Assembly (NCBI RefSeq): GCF_021401345.1
Contig: NZ_JACBGE010000004.1
Span: 124,001 to 188,000 of the forward strand
From: Hydrogenophaga sp. NFH-34
GTDB lineage: Bacteria; Pseudomonadota; Gammaproteobacteria; Burkholderiales; Burkholderiaceae_C
DNA length: 64,000 nucleotides
Direction: 5' to 3'
Notes under the pieces: model-generated
What the model was told of the DNA's origin: nothing
Databases searched by the model: none
The model's input: only the letters and a program-made list of their open reading frames with translations
In this document: in pieces, positions 52,786 to 62,097 of the stretch
Position numbering within the stretch: the stretch's first letter is position 1
Layout: the number at the start of each line of letters is the position of its first letter
Made by a program: the position numbers and the translations under genes

Positions 52786-54386
52786 ACGCCCCACCCGTCA
52801 TCTGGAGCGTCGCCGGCACCGACAGCGGCGGCGGCGCCGGCCTGGCCGCCGACCAGCGCGCGGCCGACGCTTTCGGCCTGCACCTGGGCACGGTGGTCGC
52901 GGCCATCACCGCCCAGAGCACCACCGAGGTCTCACTCATCGCGGCCACGGCACCCGCCGTGCTGCAGGCGCAACTGGACACGCTGGCGCGCGACATGCCG
53001 CCGCGCGTGATCAAGACCGGCCTGCTCGGCAGCGCCGACAACGTGCGCGTGCTGGCTGCCTTCGTCGACCGCCTGCGCGCGCAACAGGCCGTCGCGCTGG
53101 TGGTCGACCCGGTGCTGCGCGCCAGCACCGGCGCGGCGCTGGCCGACGCCGAACTGCGCGCCGCCTACCGCGAATGGCTGCTGCCGCGCACCACGGTGAT
53201 CACCCCCAACCAGGCCGAAGCCGCGGCCCTACTGGGCGATGCCTGCCCACCCGACGTGCCGGCGCAGGCCCGCGCCCTGCGCGCGCTGGGCGCGGCGGCG
53301 GTGGTCATCACCGGTGGCGATGCCAGCGCCCGCCACCCCGACCTCTCGCTCGACTGGCTGGACACGCCCCACGCCCAGGGCTGGCTGGCCCTGCCGCGCG
53401 AGCGCACCGTGCACCACCACGGCACCGGCTGCACCTTCGCCACCGCGCTGGCAGCAGCCCTTGCGCTGGGCTGGGTCGCGGCCGATGCGGCGGTGCTGGC
53501 CAAGATGGCGACCACCCACGCCCTGCGCCATGCGCGCGCCGTGGGTCAGGGCGCGGGGCCGGTCATCGCGCGCCCCGGCTTCGCCACCGACCCCGGCCTG
53601 CTGCCGCAGCTCTCGCTCGATGCGATGCCGCCGTCCGCCTGGGCCACGCGACCGCGCGGCCGCGCGCCGGGCGTCTACGCCATCGTGGACAGCGCCGAGC
53701 GTGTGGAAGCCGTGCTGCGCGCCAGACCCACGGTGGACACGATCCAGCTGCGCATGAAGCGCCCGGCCGAGCCGGCGGACGACGCAGCCTGGGCGGCCGC
53801 GCTGACCGAGGCCATCGGCCGCAGCCAGCGGGCCGCCGATGCGGCGGGCGTGATGCTGGTGGTCAACGACCACTGGCAGGTGGCGCTGAAGGCCGGCGCG
53901 CGCGCGCTGCACCTCGGGCAGGAAGACCTGCTGGCGCTGTCGGCCGACGAGCGCGCCACCCTGCAGGCCGCCCGCGATGGCGGCGTGGCCCTGGGCCTGA
54001 GTTCGCACAGCCTCTGGGAGCTGTGCCGTGCTGCGGCCCTGGCTCCCGACCTGATCGCCTGTGGCCCGGTATGGCCCACCACCACCAAGGACATGCCCTG
54101 GCAGCCCCAGGGTCTGGACAACCTCGCCTGGTGGGCGCACATGGCGCCCGCGCCGGTGGTGGGCATTGGCGGCGTGCTGGCACCGGCGCAACTGCATGCC
54201 GTGGCCAGCGCCGGTGCGTCGGGCGGCTGCGTGGTGCGCGGCCTGGGCGCCGATCCGGCGCTGACCCTGCCGGCCTGGCGCGAAGCCTGGGCCAGCGGGC
54301 GGGCCGATGCCGCCCGTCTGCCGGTGCCCGAACTGCCCCACGCCTCATTGCCCACAGGCCTTTGTCCGGCAGGCGATAAGGGGTAA
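52782..54386 (+). CDS. thiDE: fused HMP-P kinase ThiD and thiamine-phosphate synthase ThiE
   Basis: 534 residues. Residues 1-270 are Thi[44 protein letters not shown] and [20 protein letters not shown]. Residues 295-520 are Thi[45 protein letters not shown] in outline, [21 protein letters not shown] and [11 protein letters not shown]. Phosphorylates HMP-P and couples it to the thiazole phosphate, finishing thiamine phosphate. Last gene of the operon; a hairpin follows at 54431. Confidence 0.95.
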   Translation: MNAPPVIWSVAGTDSGGGAGLAADQRAADAFGLHLGTVVAAITAQSTTEVSLIAATAPAVLQAQLDTLARDMPPRVIKTGLLGSADNVRVLAAFVDRLRAQQAVALVVDPVLRASTGAALADAELRAAYREWLLPRTTVITPNQAEAAALLGDACPPDVPAQARALRALGAAAVVITGGDASARHPDLSLDWLDTPHAQGWLALPRERTVHHHGTGCTFATALAAALALGWVAADAAVLAKMATTHALRHARAVGQGAGPVIARPGFATDPGLLPQLSLDAMPPSAWATRPRGRAPGVYAIVDSAERVEAVLRARPTVDTIQLRMKRPAEPADDAAWAAALTEAIGRSQRAADAAGVMLVVNDHWQVALKAGARALHLGQEDLLALSADERATLQAARDGGVALGLSSHSLWELCRAAALAPDLIACGPVWPTTTKDMPWQPQGLDNLAWWAHMAPAPVVGIGGVLAPAQLHAVASAGASGGCVVRGLGADPALTLPAWREAWASGRADAARLPVPELPHASLPTGLCPAGDKG

Positions 54387-54430
54387 CCCGGGTCTCTGGT
54401 AAGGTCGACTGTTTCGCCACCGCCGGGCGA

Positions 54431-54451
54431 CCGGGGCGCACGACGCCCCGG
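54431..54451. terminator. GC hairpin after the thiamine operon
   Basis: CCGGGGCG-cacga-CGCCCCGG, 8-bp stem, 45 bases after thiDE and ahead of the TRAP gene. No T-run. Nearly the same stem-loop recurs at 56761-56783, so it may be a repeat family as well. Confidence 0.45.
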
Positions 54452-54485
54452 GGCACCGGCATTGTTCATCCTCAGGAGAAAAACC

Positions 54486-55568
54486 ATGGATCGTCGATCC
54501 CTCATCAAGCACGCCGGCGTGGCCGGTGTGCTGTCTGCCGGCGTGGCCCCGGCGGTGCACGCGCAAGCCGCGGTGCGCTGGCGCATGGCCTCGAGCTTCC
54601 CCAAGACCCTGCCGACCATCTACGGTTCGGCCGAAAAATTTGCCGAAACCGTCAAGGCCATTTCGGGCGGCAAGTTCGAGGTCTCGGTGCACGCTGCGGG
54701 TGAACTGGTGCCGGCTTTCGGCGTGGTCGACGCGCTGCAGGACAACACCATCGAGATGGCGCAGACCGCGCCCTACTACTTCACCGGCAAGGACGCCATC
54801 TTCGCCTTCGGCTGCGCCGTGCCCTTCGGCCTGACCGCGCGCCACATGGACGCCTGGATGGAACATGGCAACGGCCGCAAGCTGCTGGACGCCTTCTACG
54901 CCAAGTACAACATCGTCTCCATGAGCGCGGGCAACACCGGCACCCAGATGGGCGGCTGGTACCGCAAGGAGATCAAGACCGTGGCCGACCTCAAGGGCCT
55001 GAAGATGCGCCTGGGCGGCGGCCTGTTCGGCGAAGCCATGGCCAAGCTGGGCGTGGTGGCCCAGAACATGCCCGCCGGCGAGGTCTACCAGGCGCTGGAA
55101 AAAGGCACGCTGGACGCGACCGAATTCGTCGGCCCCTTCGACGACGAAAAGCTCGGCTTCAGCCGCGTGGCGCCCTACTACTACTACCCGGGCTGGTGGG
55201 AAGGCGGCGCCGAGCTGGAGTTCTTCATCAACAAGAAGGCGTTCGACGCCCTGTCGGCCGAGAACAAGGCCATCGTGCATGCCGCCGGTGCCGTGGCCGC
55301 GCGCGACATGACCGCCAAGTACGACGCCCAGAACCCCGGCGCGCTCAAGCGCCTGGTGGCCGGCGGCACCAAGCTCAAGCCGTTCTCGAAGGAGTTGATG
55401 GACGCCGGCTTCAAGGCCTCCATGCAGGTGTTTGCCGAGCACGAAGCCAAGTCGCCCGAGTTCAAGAAGATCCACGAGGACATGCGCGCCTTCCAGCGCG
55501 ACCAGATCCTCTGGAGCAAGTTCTCCGAGTGGCGCTACGACAGCTACATCGCCAACGCCAAGGTCTGA
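54486..55568 (+). CDS. TRAP transporter substrate-binding protein (TakP/DctP-like)
   Basis: 360 residues from ATG 54486 with AGGAGAA. Signal peptide with RRSLIKHAGVAG (twin-Arg-like) ending at AQA. The mature protein matches alpha-keto-acid/mannitol-type TRAP receptors: WRMASSFPKTLPTIYGSAE, TAPYYFTGKDAIFAFGCAVPFGL, GWYRKEIKTVADLKGLKMRLGG, VGPFDDEKLGF and PGWWEGG. No dctQ or dctM neighbours are in view, so it is an orphan receptor needing a distant membrane part. Followed by a terminator. Confidence 0.92.
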   Translation: MDRRSLIKHAGVAGVLSAGVAPAVHAQAAVRWRMASSFPKTLPTIYGSAEKFAETVKAISGGKFEVSVHAAGELVPAFGVVDALQDNTIEMAQTAPYYFTGKDAIFAFGCAVPFGLTARHMDAWMEHGNGRKLLDAFYAKYNIVSMSAGNTGTQMGGWYRKEIKTVADLKGLKMRLGGGLFGEAMAKLGVVAQNMPAGEVYQALEKGTLDATEFVGPFDDEKLGFSRVAPYYYYPGWWEGGAELEFFINKKAFDALSAENKAIVHAAGAVAARDMTAKYDAQNPGALKRLVAGGTKLKPFSKELMDAGFKASMQVFAEHEAKSPEFKKIHEDMRAFQRDQILWSKFSEWRYDSYIANAKV

Positions 55569-55590
55569 GCCTGCCTCAGCCCCTGACATC

Positions 55591-55615
55591 AAGCGCCCTT
55601 CTGGGCGCTTTTTTT
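55591..55615 (+). terminator. Rho-independent terminator
   Basis: AAGCGCCC-ttct-GGGCGCTT followed by a run of T, 23 bases after the TRAP receptor stop; the best intrinsic terminator in the window. Confidence 0.9.
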
Positions 55616-55650
55616 ATGCCCGCCCCGAAGGGCCGCCAGCGCGCGGGAAA

Positions 55651-56445
55651 TCAGACCGGCGCGTAAGCCCCGGTGCCGTCCGGCCAGCGGGTCAGCACCT
55701 CGTGCCCCTCGGGCGTGACCGCCACCATGTGTTCCCACTGGGCGGAGAGGGAGCGGTCGCGCGTCACCACCGTCCAGCCGTCGCCCAGTTCGCGCACGTC
55801 GCGCTTGCCGGCGTTGAGCATGGGTTCGATGGTGAAGACCATGCCCGGCTCCAGCCGCAGCCCTTCGCCGCGTTGCCCATAGTGCAGCACGTCCGGCTTC
55901 TCGTGGTAGGTGCGGCCGATGCCGTGCCCGCAGTATTCGCGCACCACGCTGAAATGCGCCCGGTGCGCCACCGACTGGATGGCGTGGCCGATGTCGCCCA
56001 GCGTCGCCCCCGGCCGCACTTCGCGCAGGCCGGCGCACAGCGCCTCGTAGGTCGTCTCCACCAGCCGCCGCGCCAGCGGGCTGGGCTCGCCGACGAAGTA
56101 CATGCGGCTGGTGTCGCCGTGCCAGCCGTCGCGGATGACGGCCACGTCGATGTTGACGATGTCGCCCTTCTTCAGGATCTTGTCGGGCGAGGGGATGCCG
56201 TGGCAGACCACGTGGTTGACCGAGGTGAGGATGGTCTTGGGGTAGCCGTGGTAACCCAGGTTGGCCGGGATGGCGCCCTGGACCTTCACGATGTGCGCGT
56301 GGCAGAGGCGGTCGAGCGTTTCCGTGCTGACGCCGGGCACGACGTGCGGCGCGATCATGGCGAGCACCTCGGCGGCCAGCCGCCCGGCCTCCCGCGCCTG
56401 CGCGATGTCGTCGGCCGATTTGAGGGTGATGCCGGGGGCCGCCAT
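55651..56445 (-). CDS. map: type I methionyl aminopeptidase
   Basis: 264 residues from ATG 56445. Metal ligands: two Asp in NIDVAVIRDGWHGDTSRM, His in GHGIGRTYHEKP, Glu in FTIEPMLNAG and the last Glu in QWEHMVAV. Removes N-terminal Met from new proteins. The start codon overlaps the stop of the upstream ParD-like gene by 1 base (TGATG), so the two are translationally coupled and share control by the operator at 56721. Not in an rpsB or ribosomal operon, so possibly a second Map copy. Confidence 0.94.
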   Translation of the reverse strand: MAAPGITLKSADDIAQAREAGRLAAEVLAMIAPHVVPGVSTETLDRLCHAHIVKVQGAIPANLGYHGYPKTILTSVNHVVCHGIPSPDKILKKGDIVNIDVAVIRDGWHGDTSRMYFVGEPSPLARRLVETTYEALCAGLREVRPGATLGDIGHAIQSVAHRAHFSVVREYCGHGIGRTYHEKPDVLHYGQRGEGLRLEPGMVFTIEPMLNAGKRDVRELGDGWTVVTRDRSLSAQWEHMVAVTPEGHEVLTRWPDGTGAYAPV

Positions 56446-56705
56446 CAGCGGGCCTCCGCCGGTGCCACCACGGGTGGGGTGGTGTCTACCGGGCTGGCGA
56501 CCACCCCGGCGATGTCCAGCCCCCCGGCCAGTTCGGCCCGCACCAGCCATTGGCAGATGGCCTGATGGCTCAGCTCCGGATGCATTTCGGCCAGCATGCC
56601 GACGCGCATCCAGTGTTCGGCCTGGGCGTTGATGGAGCGGCTCAGGGCGTTGCCCGCGACCCGCAGGTTCTCGTGCATCAGGTCCGAGATTTTGACGATA
56701 CCCAT
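56445..56705 (-). CDS. ParD-like antitoxin-family protein
   Basis: 86 residues from ATG 56705 (MGIVKISDLMHENLRVAGNALSRSINAQAEHWMRVGMLAEMHPELS in outline). The N-terminal ribbon-helix-helix-like segment with RSINAQAEHWMRVG is the ParD_like family. The C-terminal half is acidic and Pro/Ala-rich. No ParE toxin is adjacent; the next gene is map instead. An AT-rich palindrome lies just upstream, as in autoregulated antitoxin genes. Confidence 0.85.
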   Translation of the reverse strand: MGIVKISDLMHENLRVAGNALSRSINAQAEHWMRVGMLAEMHPELSHQAICQWLVRAELAGGLDIAGVVASPVDTTPPVVAPAEAR

Positions 56706-56720
56706 GGGGTTAACCATATA

Positions 56721-56749
56721 CAAAACATATTCGTATCATATATGTTTTG
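56721..56749. promoter_or_regulatory. AT-rich palindromic operator
   Basis: CAAAACATAT-tcgtatcat-ATATGTTTTG, 10-bp perfect arms, 16 bases upstream of the ParD-like start. A stark AT island in GC-rich DNA; probably the promoter and autoregulatory site of the ParD-like/map operon. Confidence 0.65.
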
Positions 56750-56760
56750 CATAACCACCA

Positions 56761-56783
56761 CCCGGGGCGCCCGACGCCCCGGG
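56761..56783. terminator. GC hairpin downstream of dctA
   Basis: CCCGGGGCG-cccga-CGCCCCGGG, 9-bp stem, 20 bases after the dctA stop on the minus strand. No T-run. Same loop pattern as 54431-54451. Confidence 0.5.
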
Positions 56784-56802
56784 AGCGCCCGGCCCTGGCC
56801 GC

Positions 56803-58152
56803 TCAGGAACGGGCCTGCTGCGGCACCGCCATGTGTGCCACCTGCTGGTCGAGGATCAGCTCCGGTTCGTCGGCCTCTTCGGGCGCCGGGTTGTCCAGGC
56901 CGTGCTGCAGCTGGGCCATGTCGAGATCACCCGTCCACTTGGCCACCACCAGCGTCGCCACACCGTTGCCAACCAGGTTGGTCAGGGCGCGCGCCTCGCT
57001 CATGAAACGGTCGATGCCCAGGATCAGCGCCAGCCCCGCCACCGGCACGTGGCCCACGGCCGACAGCGTGGCCGCCAGCACGATGAAGCCGCTGCCGGTC
57101 ACGCCGGCGGCGCCCTTGGACGTGAGCAGCAACACCGCCAGCAGCGTGATCTGCTGCACCAGCGTCATGGGCGTGTCGGTCGCCTGCGCGATGAACACCG
57201 CCGCCATGGTCAGGTAGATGGAGGTGCCGTCGAGGTTGAACGAATAGCCGGTGGGAATGACCAGGCCGACCACCGATTTTTTCGCCCCCAGGTTTTCCAT
57301 CTTCTCCATCATGCGCGGCAACACCGATTCGCTGGACGAGGTGCCCAGCACGATCAGCAGCTCTTCCTTGATGTAGCGCACGAACTTGAAGATCGAGAAC
57401 CCGTGCGCGCGGGCGATGAGGCCCAGCACCACGAAGATGAACAGCAGGCAGGTCAGGTAGAAGGTGCCCATCAGCTTGCCCAGCGAGAACAGCGAGCCGA
57501 TGCCGTACTTGCCGATGGTGAAGGCCATGGCGCCAAAGGCCCCGATGGGCGCGACCTTCATGATGATGCCGACGATGTCGAACAGCACGTGCGAGAACTT
57601 CTCGATGAAGTCGAACACCATGGTGCCGCGGCCGCCGAACTTGTGCAGCGCGAAGCCGAACAGCACCGAGAACAGCAGCACCTGCAGGATCTCGCCCTTG
57701 GCGAAGGCGTCCACCACCGAGGTGGGAATCACGTGCAGCAGGAAGTCGACCGTGCCCTGCATCTGGCCGGGCTGGGTGTAGGCCGCGATGCCCTTGGTGT
57801 CCAGCGTGGCCGCATCCACGTGCATGCCGGCACCGGGCTGCACCAGGTTGACGATCAGCAGGCCGATCACCAGCGCGATGGTGGAAACCACCTCGAAATA
57901 CAGCAGCGCCATGCCCCCGGTCTTGCCGACCTTCTTCATGTCTTCCATGCCGGCGATGCCCACCACCACGGTGCAGAAGATGATGGGCGCGATGATCATC
58001 TTGATCAGCTTGATGAAGCCGTCACCCAGCGGTTTCATCTGCGTGCCCAGGTCGGGCTGGAAGTGACCCAGCAGCACGCCGATGGTGACGGCGACCAGAA
58101 CCTGGACGTAGAGGGACTTGTAGAGCGGCTTGCGCTCGGGTTTCGAGGACAT
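56803..58152 (-). CDS. dctA: C4-dicarboxylate:cation symporter DctA
   Basis: 449 residues, typical Dct[46 protein letters not shown], the reentrant loop [20 protein letters not shown], and substrate motifs [16 protein letters not shown] and [17 protein letters not shown] in outline. Imports succinate, fumarate and malate with protons or Na+. The orphan TRAP receptor, DctS-like kinase and FixJ-type regulator lie upstream, which suggests they control it. Confidence 0.95.
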   Translation of the reverse strand: MSSKPERKPLYKSLYVQVLVAVTIGVLLGHFQPDLGTQMKPLGDGFIKLIKMIIAPIIFCTVVVGIAGMEDMKKVGKTGGMALLYFEVVSTIALVIGLLIVNLVQPGAGMHVDAATLDTKGIAAYTQPGQMQGTVDFLLHVIPTSVVDAFAKGEILQVLLFSVLFGFALHKFGGRGTMVFDFIEKFSHVLFDIVGIIMKVAPIGAFGAMAFTIGKYGIGSLFSLGKLMGTFYLTCLLFIFVVLGLIARAHGFSIFKFVRYIKEELLIVLGTSSSESVLPRMMEKMENLGAKKSVVGLVIPTGYSFNLDGTSIYLTMAAVFIAQATDTPMTLVQQITLLAVLLLTSKGAAGVTGSGFIVLAATLSAVGHVPVAGLALILGIDRFMSEARALTNLVGNGVATLVVAKWTGDLDMAQLQHGLDNPAPEEADEPELILDQQVAHMAVPQQARS

Positions 58153-58327
58153 GGTGCAGTCTCCGGGCCGGGGCCTGTTGTCGATCTGGATGGCCGGCGT
58201 CCGCGGAGCAGACGGGGCCGCAACCGTCCCTTTTCGGGACAGGCGGGACGATACGCACCGCCCCCGGCCGCGCCAACTGTGGCGTTCAACAGTCGTGAAA
58301 CTACGTATGTCGCGCGGGTGTCAGCGC

Positions 58328-59377
58328 TCAGGCGGCGTCGCCGATGGCGCCGTGCACCGCGTCCAGCAGTTCCGGCCCGACGCCGCGCCGGAACTGTTCG
58401 ACCACCGGCTGCACCGCCTGGCGCAGCGCGTCGCGGTTGGTGGCGCCGAGCATATGTACCTGCACCCCGGGCTGGGTGCGCAGGGAGGCCAGGGCGGCCT
58501 GGTCGAGCCCGGCCGCCAGGCGGTTGCCGTGCTGCAGCGCCTCGTCGAGCGCCTGGCGCACCAGCGCGCGGTCGGCGCGGCCCAGGTGTTCCCACCAGCG
58601 CGGATGGGTCACCACGGCATACCCCAGGTAACCGTGCTGCGTGAGCGTCACGTGCGGCTGCAGCGGCGCCAGTTGCTGGGTGAGGTAATTGGACAGCGGG
58701 TTTTCCGCCGCATCCACCACCCCGGTGGCCAGGGCGCGCTGGGTTTCGCCGAAGGGCAGCACCACGGGCCGCGCACCCAGGGCCCGCATCTGGGCGCCCA
58801 ATACCTGCGAGGCCTGGACCCGCACCCGCAGCCCGGCGAAGTCGGCCGGCCGGCGCAGCGGGCGGTGCGCGCTCATCTGCTTGAAGCCGTTGTCCAGAAA
58901 GCCCAGGCCCACCATCTGCTGGCGCCCCAGGCGCTCCAGCAGCTCGCGGCCCACACGCCCTTGCGTCACCCGCCGCACCTGGGCCAGGTCGCGGAACAGA
59001 AAGGGCAGATCGAAGACCTCGAACTCGGGCACGCCGGCCATGCCGAACTTGGACAGCGAGGGCGCCAGCATCTCCACCGCGCCCAGGCGCAGCGCCTCCA
59101 TCTCGTCGTCGTCGCCCCAGAGCTGCGAATCGGGGTAGATCTCGACCCGGATGCGCCCGCCCGAGCGCTCGTGCAGCAGCGCCTGCAATCGCAGGGCCAT
59201 CTGCCCCTTGGGCGTGTCGGGCGCCACCACGTGCGAAAACCGCAGCAGCAGCGGGGCCTGCCGGGCCATGGCGACGCCGCACGCGGCGGCCACCGCGCCA
59301 CCCACCAGCACGGCACGGCGCCGCACCCGCCCGGCGGGAGCGGGCACGTTCGGCGGCATGCGGTGCGGGACAGGCAT
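58328..59377 (-). CDS. TRAP transporter substrate-binding protein DctP-like, orphan
   Basis: 349 residues from ATG 59377 (MPVPHRMPPNVPAP). Signal region with RVRRRAVLVGGAVAAACGVAMA. The mature part has RFSHVVAPDTPKGQMALRLQALLHERSGGRI in outline, LWGDDDEMEALRLGAVEM, LGFLDNGFKQM, LRVRVQASQV and AAENPLSNYL, as in C4-dicarboxylate DctP. Membrane subunits DctQ/DctM are absent nearby. It diverges from the DctS-like kinase gene, 27 bases apart, and may act as a periplasmic co-sensor rather than as a transporter part. Confidence 0.88.
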   Translation of the reverse strand: MPVPHRMPPNVPAPAGRVRRRAVLVGGAVAAACGVAMARQAPLLLRFSHVVAPDTPKGQMALRLQALLHERSGGRIRVEIYPDSQLWGDDDEMEALRLGAVEMLAPSLSKFGMAGVPEFEVFDLPFLFRDLAQVRRVTQGRVGRELLERLGRQQMVGLGFLDNGFKQMSAHRPLRRPADFAGLRVRVQASQVLGAQMRALGARPVVLPFGETQRALATGVVDAAENPLSNYLTQQLAPLQPHVTLTQHGYLGYAVVTHPRWWEHLGRADRALVRQALDEALQHGNRLAAGLDQAALASLRTQPGVQVHMLGATNRDALRQAVQPVVEQFRRGVGPELLDAVHGAIGDAA

Positions 59378-59403
59378 GGCCGCTATGCTAGGGCCGAACA
59401 CAC

Positions 59404-61413
59404 ATGGCCACCGAACCCCGCCTCGACTTCGACACGCTGGACCTGGACACCCACCGGGCCGCTGCGCTCACGCGCCGCGCGCTCGCGGGCCTGGTCGCCC
59501 TGCTGCTGCTGGTGGCCGTGTCGGCGGTGCTGCTGGTGGTGTTCCTGCGCCAGGAAGAGGCCCGCGAAGCCGACCGCCGCCGCACGGCCGATGCGGAATG
59601 GCTCGACCAGACCCTGCGCTTCCATTTCCGCCGTCTGGAAAACGACCTGGGCGCGCTGGCCCAGCGCCCCGCATCGGGCGCTCCCACCGCCCCCGCACAA
59701 CCCGCAGGCCTCTGGTGGCAGCAACCGGGCCTGGTGGTGTTCCATGGCTGGGTACCGGCCGGCGACGGCCGTGCGGCCGAGGCCGGCAACTGGCCCGCCG
59801 GCCTGCAGGCCCTGGCCAGGGGCGGCGAGAGCGCAAACGCGCTGGCCCTGCTGCTCGACACCACCCGCGGGCTGCAACGCACCGCGCACGCCGGTCCGCT
59901 GCCCGGCCCCGACGGCCAGCCGCTGCTGTGGCTGGCCGTGCCGCAGTTCGAGCAGGGTCGCTTCACCGGCGACTACGTGGCCGCCGTCTCGGTCGACCAG
60001 GTGCTGGCGCGCCTGATTCCCGACTGGTTCCTGCAGGACCACCGCCTGAGCAGCGCCGGCGACGATGGCGCCGCCGCCCTGGCCGCCGCCGGTCCGCGCG
60101 TGCGCTTTCTCGCGCCGATCAACCTGCCCGGTGCCCAGTGGCGCCTGCAGGTGGACCTGCTGGGCCGGCAGGCGCCGCTGGCCCCGCGCCTGTTCTTCGT
60201 GGTCGCCCTGATCTGCCTGGTGGGCATGCTGCTGGCGCTGTGGCGCCTGTGGCGCGACACCCTGCGGCGCCAGCGGGCCGAAGCCCGGCTGCAGACCCAG
60301 CTGGCGCTGCGCACGGCCATGGAACGCTCGGTCACGCTGGGCCTGCGCGCCTGGGACACCGCAGGCCGCCTGCTCTACGCCAACCCGGCCTTCAGCCGCC
60401 TGGTCGGCTGGCCCGCACCGGTGCTGACCGACCCGGCCCGCCCGCCCGACCAGCCCCCGCCCTACTGGCCGCCCGAACAGGGTGACGAATTCCAGCGCAT
60501 GCGCCACGGCGCCACCGAGCCCGAACTGCAGCAGGCCGGCCAGGCGCTGCAACTGCTGCACCACGAAGGCCACCGCATCGACGTGCTCACGCACAGTGCC
60601 CCGCTGGTGCTGGCCGACGGCACCGTGGTCGGCTGGGTCGGCTCGGTGCTCGACCTCACCGAACGCCGCCGCGTCGAACGCCTGGCCGCGCGCCAGCAGG
60701 AGCTGCTCGAAGCCTCGGCACGCCTAGTGGCCGTGGGCGAAGTGGCCTCCACCCTCGCGCACGAGTTGAACCAGCCGCTGGGCGCGCTCAGCAGCTTCGC
60801 CACCGGCCTGCTCAACCGCATGCGCGAGCGCCGCATCGGCTACGACGACATCGTGCCCGTGGTCGAACGCATCGAACGCATGGCCGAAAAGGCCGGCCAT
60901 GTGATCCACCGGGTGAACGCCTTCGCGCGCCGCCAGGAAATGCGCCGCCAGCCCCTGACGCTGGCGCCGTTTGTCGAGCGCGTGGCCCTGGGCACGACCC
61001 TGCCCGAAGGCGTGCAGCTCGACCTGCGCCTGCCGATCGGTGAAGGGCCGGTGGTGCCGGCCGACGCGCTGCTGCTGGAAAACGCGCTGCACAACCTGGT
61101 GCTCAACGCCGGCGAATGGGCCCGCCAGGGACCGCGCCCGCCCGGCCGCGTGCAGGTGGCGATCATCCCCGGCGACAGCGTGGCCCCCGGCGGCCAGGTC
61201 GGCATCTGCGTGGCCGACAGCGGCCCCGGCGTGCCGGCCGAGCAGCGCGCCCGGATCTTCGACGCCTTCGCCAGCGGCAAGCCCGGCGGCATGGGCATGG
61301 GCCTGGCCATCTGCCGCTCCATCGTGGAAGCGCACCACGGCCGGATCGAGGTGAGCGACAGCCCCACCCTGCAGGGCGCACAATTCACCCTGTGGTTGCC
61401 CCTGAATCCCTGA
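59404..61413 (+). CDS. DctS-like sensor histidine kinase
   Basis: 669 residues. TM1 near 25-48, a periplasmic sensor of about 210 residues, TM2 near 262-280, a PAS domain (about 305-420) with RLLYANPAFSRLVGWP, then HisKA with His453 in STLAHELNQPLGALSSF, and a HATPase with LENALHNLVLNAGEWA, VADSGPGVP and GMGMGLAICRSIVEAHHGRI in outline. The LAHELNQPL motif is typical of the FixL/DctS-type kinases. Pairs with the overlapping FixJ-type regulator and neighbours dctA, so C4-dicarboxylate sensing is inferred. Confidence 0.9.
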   Translation: MATEPRLDFDTLDLDTHRAAALTRRALAGLVALLLLVAVSAVLLVVFLRQEEAREADRRRTADAEWLDQTLRFHFRRLENDLGALAQRPASGAPTAPAQPAGLWWQQPGLVVFHGWVPAGDGRAAEAGNWPAGLQALARGGESANALALLLDTTRGLQRTAHAGPLPGPDGQPLLWLAVPQFEQGRFTGDYVAAVSVDQVLARLIPDWFLQDHRLSSAGDDGAAALAAAGPRVRFLAPINLPGAQWRLQVDLLGRQAPLAPRLFFVVALICLVGMLLALWRLWRDTLRRQRAEARLQTQLALRTAMERSVTLGLRAWDTAGRLLYANPAFSRLVGWPAPVLTDPARPPDQPPPYWPPEQGDEFQRMRHGATEPELQQAGQALQLLHHEGHRIDVLTHSAPLVLADGTVVGWVGSVLDLTERRRVERLAARQQELLEASARLVAVGEVASTLAHELNQPLGALSSFATGLLNRMRERRIGYDDIVPVVERIERMAEKAGHVIHRVNAFARRQEMRRQPLTLAPFVERVALGTTLPEGVQLDLRLPIGEGPVVPADALLLENALHNLVLNAGEWARQGPRPPGRVQVAIIPGDSVAPGGQVGICVADSGPGVPAEQRARIFDAFASGKPGGMGMGLAICRSIVEAHHGRIEVSDSPTLQGAQFTLWLPLNP

Positions 61414-62027
61414 ACCCTCCCGTCCACGTGGTCGACGACGACCCGGACTTTCGCGAAGGCCTGGTCTGGCTGCTGGAATCGCGCGGCCTGCCCACACGCA
61501 GCTGGGCCGGTGGCGACGCCTTCCTCCAGGCCCTGCACAGCGGCACCCAGACGCGCGAATGCGCCGTGGTGCTGCTGGACATCCGCATGGAGCCGCTGTC
61601 GGGCCTGGCCACCTTCGAGCAGCTCAAGGCCCTGGCCTGGCCCTGGCCGGTGCTCTTTCTCACCGGCCACGGCGATGTCGGCATGGCCGTGGCGGCGGTG
61701 AAAAACGGCGCCTGGGATTTCCTGGAAAAACCATTCCAGAACAACCTGCTGGTCGACAAGGTGGAAGCCGCGCGGCTGGCCGCCGTGGAGCTGGTGCAGC
61801 ACGAACAGGAACGGCTGCGGATGCAGCAGGCCCTGGCGGCCCTGAGCGCGCGCGAGCGCGAGGTGCTGCGCGAGGTGCTGCAGGGGCACTACAACAAGAA
61901 CATCGCCGACCACCTGGGCATCGCCCAGCGCACGGTGGAATTCCACCGTGCCAACATCTTCGAGAAGCTGCAGGTGGGGTCGGCGGTGGACCTGGCGCAC
62001 CGGCTCGGCCGGCTGGGCCTGGAGTGA
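61392..62027 (+). CDS. FixJ/DctR-type response regulator
   Basis: 211 residues from GTG 61392, overlapping the kinase end by 22 bases. Receiver domain with HVVDDDPDF, phospho-accepting Asp63 in VVLLDIRM and the Lys in FLEKPF near 115, followed by a LuxR-type HTH (LSAREREVLREVLQGHYNKNIADHLGIAQRTVEFHR in outline, near 150-185). Likely activator of dctA and the TRAP receptor gene in answer to the adjacent kinase. The start is not certain; no clear ribosome site is seen. Confidence 0.88.
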   Translation: MVAPESLNPPVHVVDDDPDFREGLVWLLESRGLPTRSWAGGDAFLQALHSGTQTRECAVVLLDIRMEPLSGLATFEQLKALAWPWPVLFLTGHGDVGMAVAAVKNGAWDFLEKPFQNNLLVDKVEAARLAAVELVQHEQERLRMQQALAALSAREREVLREVLQGHYNKNIADHLGIAQRTVEFHRANIFEKLQVGSAVDLAHRLGRLGLE

Positions 62028-62097
62028 AGCCCCTTCTGCACCACCGCGCGCCTGGACAAAATCCCCCGCGCCGGACGCAGCCCCCCGGATCACCGAA

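Noticed and set aside
58153..58327. Sigma-54 promoter before dctA
   Set aside because: I could not find a convincing TGGCAC-N5-TTGC element, and the neighbouring regulator is FixJ-type, not NtrC-type with an AAA+ domain.
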